DNA of 64,000 nt, taken from NCBI GenBank assembly GCA_029582155.1, contig CM055895.1, positions 22,936,745 to 23,000,744 on the forward strand, in the 5' to 3' direction. The position numbers and the translations under genes were made by a program. The notes under the pieces are model-generated. The model did no database searches and was not told the origin of the DNA. It saw only the letters and a program-made list of their open reading frames with translations. The stretch's first letter is position 1. Every line of letters starts with the position of its first letter. Positions 58,803 through 64,000 of this stretch are shown piece by piece. Source of the stretch: Panopea generosa (taxonomy: Eukaryota > Mollusca > Bivalvia > Adapedonta > Hiatellidae).

Positions 58803-60420
58803 TGAAAGCTCGAGAAATGCAACATGAATGAGAGTATTTCCACCAGCAGTCATGTATATACTCGAGAAATGGTACAAGAATGAATACAAGAATGAGAGTA
58901 TTTCCAGCAGCAGCCATGTATATACTCGAGAAATGCAACAAGAATGAGAGTATTTCGAGCAGCAGTCATGTATATACTCGAGAAATGCAACAAGAATGAG
59001 AGTATTCCAGCAGCAGTCATGTATATACTCGAGAAATGATACAAGAATGAGAGTTTTTCCAGCAGCAATCATGTATATACTCGAGAAATGCAACAAAAAT
59101 GAGAGTATTCCAGCAGCAGTCATGTATATACTCGAGAAATGATACAATAATGAGAGTGTTTCCAGCAGCAGTCATATGATATTATATATTCGAGAAACGA
59201 TACAAGAATGAGAGTATTTCCAGCAGCAGCCATGTATATACTCGAGAAATGATACAAGAATGAGAGTTTTTCCAGCAGCAGTCATGTATATATTCGAGAA
59301 ATGCAACAAGAATGAGAGTATTCCAGCAGCAGTCATGTATATACTCGAGAAATGATACAAGAATGAGAGTTTTTCAAGCAGCAGTCATGTATATACTCGA
59401 GAAATGATACAAGAAAGAGAGTATTTCCAACAGCAGTCATGTATACACTCGAGCAATGCAACAAGAATGAGAGTATTTCCAGCAGCAGTCATGTATATAC
59501 TCGAGAAATGCAACAATAATGAGAGTATTCCAGCAGCAGTCATGTATATACTCGAGAAATGCAACAAGAAAGAGAGTATTTCCAACAGCAGTCATGTATA
59601 TACTCGAGAAATGCAACAAGAATGAGAGTATTTCCAGCAGCAGTCATGTATATACTCGAGAAATGCAACAAGAATGAGAGTATTCCAGCAGCAGTCATGT
59701 ATATACTCGAGAAATGGTACAAGAAAGAGAGTATTTCCAACAGCAGTCATGTATATACTCGAGAAATGCAACAAGAATGAGAGTATTTCCAGCAGCAGTC
59801 ATGTATATACTCGAGAAATGATACAAGAATGAGAGTATTCCAGCAGCAGTTATGTATATACTCGAGAAATGGTACAAGAAAGAGAGTATTTCCAACAGCA
59901 GTCATGTATATACTCGAGAAATGCAACAAGAATGAGAGTATTTCCAGCAGCAGTCATGTATATACTCGAAAAATGCAACAAGAATGAGAGTATTCCAGCA
60001 GCAGTCATGTATATACTCGAGAAACGATACAAGAATGAGAGTATTTCCAGCAGCAGTCATGTATATACTCGAGAAATGATACAAGAATGAGAGTATTCCA
60101 GCAGCAGTTATGTATATACTCGAGAAATGGTACAAGAAAGAGAGTATTTCCAACAGCAGTCATGTATATACTCGAGAAATGCAACAAGAATGAGAGTATT
60201 TCCAGCAGCAGTCATGTATATACTCGAGAAATGCAACAAAAATGTGAGTATTCCAGCAACAGTCATGTATATACTCGAGAAACGATACAAGAATGAGAGT
60301 ATTTCCAGCAGCAGTCATGTATATACTCCAGAAATGATACAAGAATGAGAGTATTTCGAGCAGCAGTGATATATACACTAGAGAAACAATATAAGAATGA
60401 AAATATTTCCAGCAGCAGTG
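58803..60420. repeat. 51/52-bp tandem array with higher-order order
   Basis: About 31 units with GAGAGTATTTCCAGCAGCAG, TCATGTATATACTCGAGAAA and TGCAACAAGAAT (or TGATACAAGAAT, TGGTACAAGAAA). Unit types recur in a three-unit, 155-bp order (for example AAGAAAGAGAGTATTTCCAAC units at about 59,411, 59,569, 59,721, 59,876 and 60,134). Each unit has one XhoI-like CTCGAG. Short open frames on both strands follow the period and are not genes. Confidence 0.95.
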
Positions 60421-61560
60421 ATATGTATAATTGTGTGGTTTGTTCGAAAGTTAAACGCCATTTTATGCCATCGAGGGCTAACAGACGATATTCTAATCTA
60501 GATTCGTCGTGTGTGCTCGTAATTTCAAAATATTTGTTTCTGTTTTCGATAATTATGTACAGTCAGTACCCGCAAATTATGAATTTCAGGGAATGTAGGA
60601 ACATATTCGTGACATTTATTACAGTAAGATAAATGCTCCTACGGTATAGATTGCCACGAAACATCTAGGAATAGCTTTCCGAAACAAGAATGGACCTTTT
60701 GAATTAGCTTTTTGACACAGTTTTGTTTGAAACATATCCTTTAAAGCTTGAAAAGGGAGCGGGGACGGGGTCACTTTAACAATATGAAATGTGTATTGTC
60801 AATAGTTCCCAGTATCAGGGCATTCGGAACACCTCGTTCAATTCTCCGAAGCGCAAAACGTGCGAGCAGTGCCCAAGGTGTTCCGAATGCATTACAAGGG
60901 TTAACCAGATCCTTCATTGGAGAACCAGTCTAGTATCGTTAGATAAAGAAACCTGTCTATAGAGATTCACTTTACAAATTTATCACTCTGGTAATATATA
61001 TATATCAGTTTTTTACGGAAAAACTGTGGTCGTCATCTCGATGCTGAACACTCAGTGGAGGCCGAGCACAAAATGACCATTTCAGTTTAAACGCCAAAAA
61101 TGTGAAAAAGATCAGTTTTGAGTTATTACATTCGTGAAATACATTAGTAGTCAGATATCCATAATTATTTTATCGAGTATGTATCTTTACACGTTTAATA
61201 CTTGTCTATGTTGAAATATTGACCACACTATTTTGTGTTTAACTTTAAGCATATCTCTAGCAAACTGATGGTGTCAAGCCAGGTTTGAAGAAAGTAAAAA
61301 TCTTTTAAAAAATTATTGCAAATTTATGTTTTCTTACATTTTGATTTGTTACCGATAAAACTGATACAAGTAAACTAAAGTTGAAATAGGACACAAAATC
61401 GTTATAATTCATCCAAAACATCAAAGAAAAATATGCAATTTTGACTTATATGATATTTTATAAAATCTTTATTGTTACCTTCATAACATCTGGTCTAACG
61501 TAGACGTTCATGTCACCTGCAATATAAGTACATACAGATTAAACAGGTGCTTCGTTTTAA
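60421..61560. other. Non-coding stretch with one strong inverted repeat
   Basis: Nothing coding recognised apart from the inverted repeat at 60,820-60,890. AT-rich to the right of it. Confidence 0.45.
60820..60890. repeat. Perfect 15-bp inverted repeat
   Basis: GCATTCGGAACACCT at 60,820-60,834 and its exact reverse complement at 60,876-60,890, with a 41-nt CpG-rich loop. GC-rich against an AT-rich background. Confidence 0.85.
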
Positions 61561-61574
61561 AGGGGCATCTGCTA

Positions 61575-61765
61575 TCAAGTTAATACTAATTTATTTGTGT
61601 TCGATTGCGAAGTAAGCTGAAAGCTTACATGAGCAACTCTTGAGTCCGCTTCCTTGCTAGAGCCAGTACCGAATATTGTATTCGTTTTTTAGAGGCATCG
61701 CGTCGAGCAGGTCGAACCCACAACCTCCGGCATGAGCGGCCAACACTTTCTCCATTACATCTACC
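61575..61765 (-). mobile_element. tRNA-derived SINE, family C
   Basis: On the minus strand a head GCCGCTCATGCCGGAGGTTG then GTGGGTTCGACCTGC, and a body with GGTACTGGCTCTAGCAAGGA and CAGCTTACTTCGCAATCG. Confidence 0.7.
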
Positions 61766-61867
61766 CATCTCTTATTTAAGTTCGATATCATAAGGATAAA
61801 ATTTTAAACACTGGTTATTATATATGTTGTCTAACTATAAATAAAGTTTTTTTTGTTATGACGCATG

Positions 61868-61907
61868 TGTTTCACTCACTCACTCACTCACTCACTCACT
61901 CACTCAC

Positions 61908-61971
<64 letters not shown>

Positions 61972-61980
61972 CCAACCAAC

Positions 61981-62016
<36 letters not shown>

Positions 62017-62072
62017 TAATCAATTATTCATTCATTCATTTATTTAATCAATCAATCAATCAATCAATCAAA
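61868..62072. repeat. (TCAC)n/(TCAA)n microsatellite
   Basis: TCAC units pass into TCAA units with short CCAA and TCAT interruptions. TCAA also forms the tail of the family B SINE, so this may have grown from such a tail. Confidence 0.95.
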
Positions 62073-62414
62073 TGTTATTTGCGATATCGGCAAACATTTG
62101 CTTTTGGCAAATTACATTGTTTTTATTTAAATATGACCAAAACACAATACAAAACAAAATCAAAAATATTATACAAACTTAGGTACAGTTGTACTTATAT
62201 ATACACATATGAGAAACAGTTTCATTATATGGGGATTTTGTAAGTATGAATGCATAATGTTTACTACTTCTGCTGTATTGCTATTGCAATCAGAAGGTGA
62301 TATACTGTTGTTGTCTACTTTATCGCCCCCATCCCCTTCTTAAATCTACAACAATAGTATGATGCTGATTTATCCTCTCATATCTAAATGAATGAGCACA
62401 GGCATTATGTTTTT

Positions 62415-62715
62415 ACCGGTGTGTTGGCTGTGTTCATTCTTTGAGTTCTACGTCCCCTGGTGGACGTATACATTTGCACGGACATAATGTGTTTGTACTG
62501 ATGCGGAGGCTGTGTTTATTCTTTGAGTCCTACGTCCCCTGGTGGACGTATAAATTTGCACAGACATAATGTGTTTGTACTGATGTGGATGCTGTGTTTA
62601 TTCTTTGATTTCTACGTCCCCTGGTGGACGTATACATTTGTACAGACAATGGTTTTGTGCTGATGTGGTGGCTGTACTCATTCTTTGAATTCTACGTCTC
62701 CTGGTAGACGTATAC
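62415..62715. repeat. 82-bp tandem array with a conserved hairpin
   Basis: Four units. Each holds TACGTCC-CCTGGT-GGACGTA (62,449-62,468; 62,531-62,550; 62,613-62,632). The fourth has TACGTCT-CCTGGT-AGACGTA (62,693-62,712). Flanking words CTGTGTTTATTCTTTGA and GCACAGACATAATGTG recur. Confidence 0.93.
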
Positions 62716-62719
62716 TATA

Positions 62720-63170
62720 CGTATACACCGATCAAGATGTTTTGTGCCTTCACGTTTATTATATACATTTATATTCGTGTTTTGTTTTTTCTTGTGTTTA
62801 TAAATTGAATTAATGTTGTACTTTGAGGGCCTCATGGAAGATTTAATTGATTGATATGAGTTCTCTCGTTAATGAAATTTATTATTATTATTATTATTAT
62901 TATACTCTGGTGTTTTACATGTTCCTAATATTTACTGGCACCGCAGGTTGACACATACAACAATGAATACTTTAATCATGTGTTTTCCCCTTTTAAAGAA
63001 GAATACTCTATTAATGTTTACAGAAAAGAAGTAAATATGGCCTATTGTAAAAAGCAGAATATATGCTTTATACGCCATTTAAATATACTGGTGAATAGTG
63101 TCATTAAAACACTTCTTCACATGATCAAGTCGATGGCCAAAATAATTCATGGCTAATCATCCCAGAAATT
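62720..63170. other. AT-rich spacer with (ATT)n
   Basis: An ATT run at 62,879-62,901. No exon recognised. Confidence 0.5.
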
Positions 63171-63174
63171 GTGG

Positions 63175-63250
63175 CTAGGCGGAGATTCGAACTCGAGATA
63201 TCTGGATTGACCAACAGACGCGTTACTGAGCTAGCCATACCTGGCTATAC
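63175..63250 (-). mobile_element. tRNA-derived SINE head, family B-like
   Basis: The minus strand reads GCCAGGTATGGCTAGCTCAG, a mid part GTTGGTCAATCCAG and a B box GAGTTCGAATCTCC. The acceptor arm pairs at six of seven positions, but the anticodon arm is not clean, so I call a SINE head, not a tRNA gene. Confidence 0.5.
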
Positions 63251-63282
63251 TGATAGTATAGCATACATAAACGATAAAGTGT

Positions 63283-63440
63283 AAGCCACTCGTGACAGAG
63301 GTTGCAGGTTCGATCCTAGCTCGACACGATGCCTCTCAAATCACATCATTCGTAATTAGTTTTACCCAGTAAGTTGACCCGAGAGCACTTCAAATAAGCT
63401 TTAAACTTTCTTCGCAATTAAATAAGTTTAAAACAAAGAA
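63283..63440 (+). mobile_element. tRNA-derived SINE, family C
   Basis: Head with CAGAGGTTGCAGGTTCGATC near 63,296; body with GTTTTACCCAGTAAGTTGAC, and CTTTCTTCGCAATTAAATAA. Confidence 0.65.
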
Positions 63441-63919
63441 AAGTATTTTCATACAAGCAGACATACGTATATAATTAAATTCTTCAAAATGTGCAAAGAA
63501 AAATCATGAACTATATCGTACATATTATACATATTATAGACATTGACATATCGTACATGTGCATCAGATAAGTTACGATTTGTGATGATTTTAAATTACT
63601 GAACATTACACCACTAGCTATATTTGAGACTACCAATATTTGAAAATTAATATATAATTAAACATAACTTTTTGAAATTTTAATTTAAGAATAATCTGTC
63701 ACAATATATAATTAACGCCTTTAAAAAACGCACGTTTTAGAATATTAAATATATTTTTCCCCCAAGTTCAGCCGCTATTTTATCGGTTTGTATATCCCGA
63801 CTGTATTTAATTTGTTAAATTTGTGTTTTGAAGTGAGTAAAATGTTAGAATAAAATTTAAAAAAAAAGAAAAAAAAGGAGAAAATTTTGTCTTCGTTTAC
63901 CATTGATGGCATTGCTATG

Positions 63920-63988
63920 GGCGTTAAGTATATTTTGCTAGGCATCATGCAAGATGTAAAAGCCGTCATGGTTTCGATTCTCCGCCAC
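63920..63988 (+). mobile_element. Possible tRNA-like head at window edge
   Basis: GTTTCGATTCTCC resembles a B box and TTGCTAGGCATCATGC an anticodon region. Too short to assign. Confidence 0.25.
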
Positions 63989-64000
63989 GGATATGTGTGG

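Noticed and set aside
58635-60378. Many small open frames on both strands
   Set aside because: All follow the 51/52-bp period; none has a non-repeat part.
58803-60420. CRISPR-like array
   Set aside because: Units are joined directly without unique spacers and the genome is eukaryotic; it is a tandem satellite.
63175-63250. Possible tRNA gene
   Set aside because: The acceptor pairs at six of seven positions but the anticodon arm has a mismatch and an over-long loop; it resembles the family B SINE heads.

Overview
The window looks like part of an intron-rich, repeat-dense genome of a marine invertebrate, most likely a bivalve mollusc (inference). The base composition is AT-rich. There are three families of tRNA-headed SINEs, several APE-type LINEs (one with an N-terminal 2A recoding peptide) and many micro- and minisatellites. 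Host exons are small and bounded by GT..AG. Nothing looks prokaryotic or viral, and I recognised no LTR element.

Layout. 1-9,650: SINEs, tetranucleotide arrays (CGTT, GACA, GATG), a 44-bp tandem array with a 174-bp higher-order unit, an AAC array, AT-rich spacer and a 22-bp minisatellite. 8,000-42,000: a minus-strand host gene. I could assemble ten exons by eye from splice sites and phase: one Ig-like exon (41.8 kb), two von Willebrand type C (VWC) exons (40.7 and 36.4 kb), a fibronectin III (FN3) domain split over two exons (32.8 and 30.6 kb), a linker exon (29.7 kb) and three exons of an unrecognised region (11.5, 11.0 and 10.4 kb), plus a weaker candidate at 8.1 kb. A further VWC exon copy at 38.7 kb is cut by a LINE. 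The Ig, VWC and FN3 units all have phase-1 outer borders, as expected for a shuffled mosaic extracellular protein. Its introns carry LINE fragments, SINEs, a piggyBac-like MITE and, between the exons at 29.7 and 11.5 kb, a 16-kb array of a 19-bp minisatellite. The array has no stop in any forward frame and so gives huge false ORFs.

42,600-43,100: a plus-strand first exon with a signal peptide and a consensus splice donor, which starts a divergent gene whose other exons I could not find. 44,600-56,050: a nested LINE complex. A decayed minus-strand LINE (ORF1 at 55.9 kb, ORF2 from 49.7 to 46.2 kb) is split by a plus-strand LINE (50.1-54.9 kb) with two intact ORFs, the first starting with a hydrophobic segment and DIEANPGP. 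A 75-bp direct repeat lies on either side of the complex.

56,500-64,000: a 94-bp tandem array, a 52-bp tandem array with multi-unit periodicity, a 15-bp perfect inverted repeat, a TCAA microsatellite, a four-copy 82-bp array whose hairpin shows compensatory change, and more SINEs. I see no convincing functional tRNA, rRNA or CRISPR locus.
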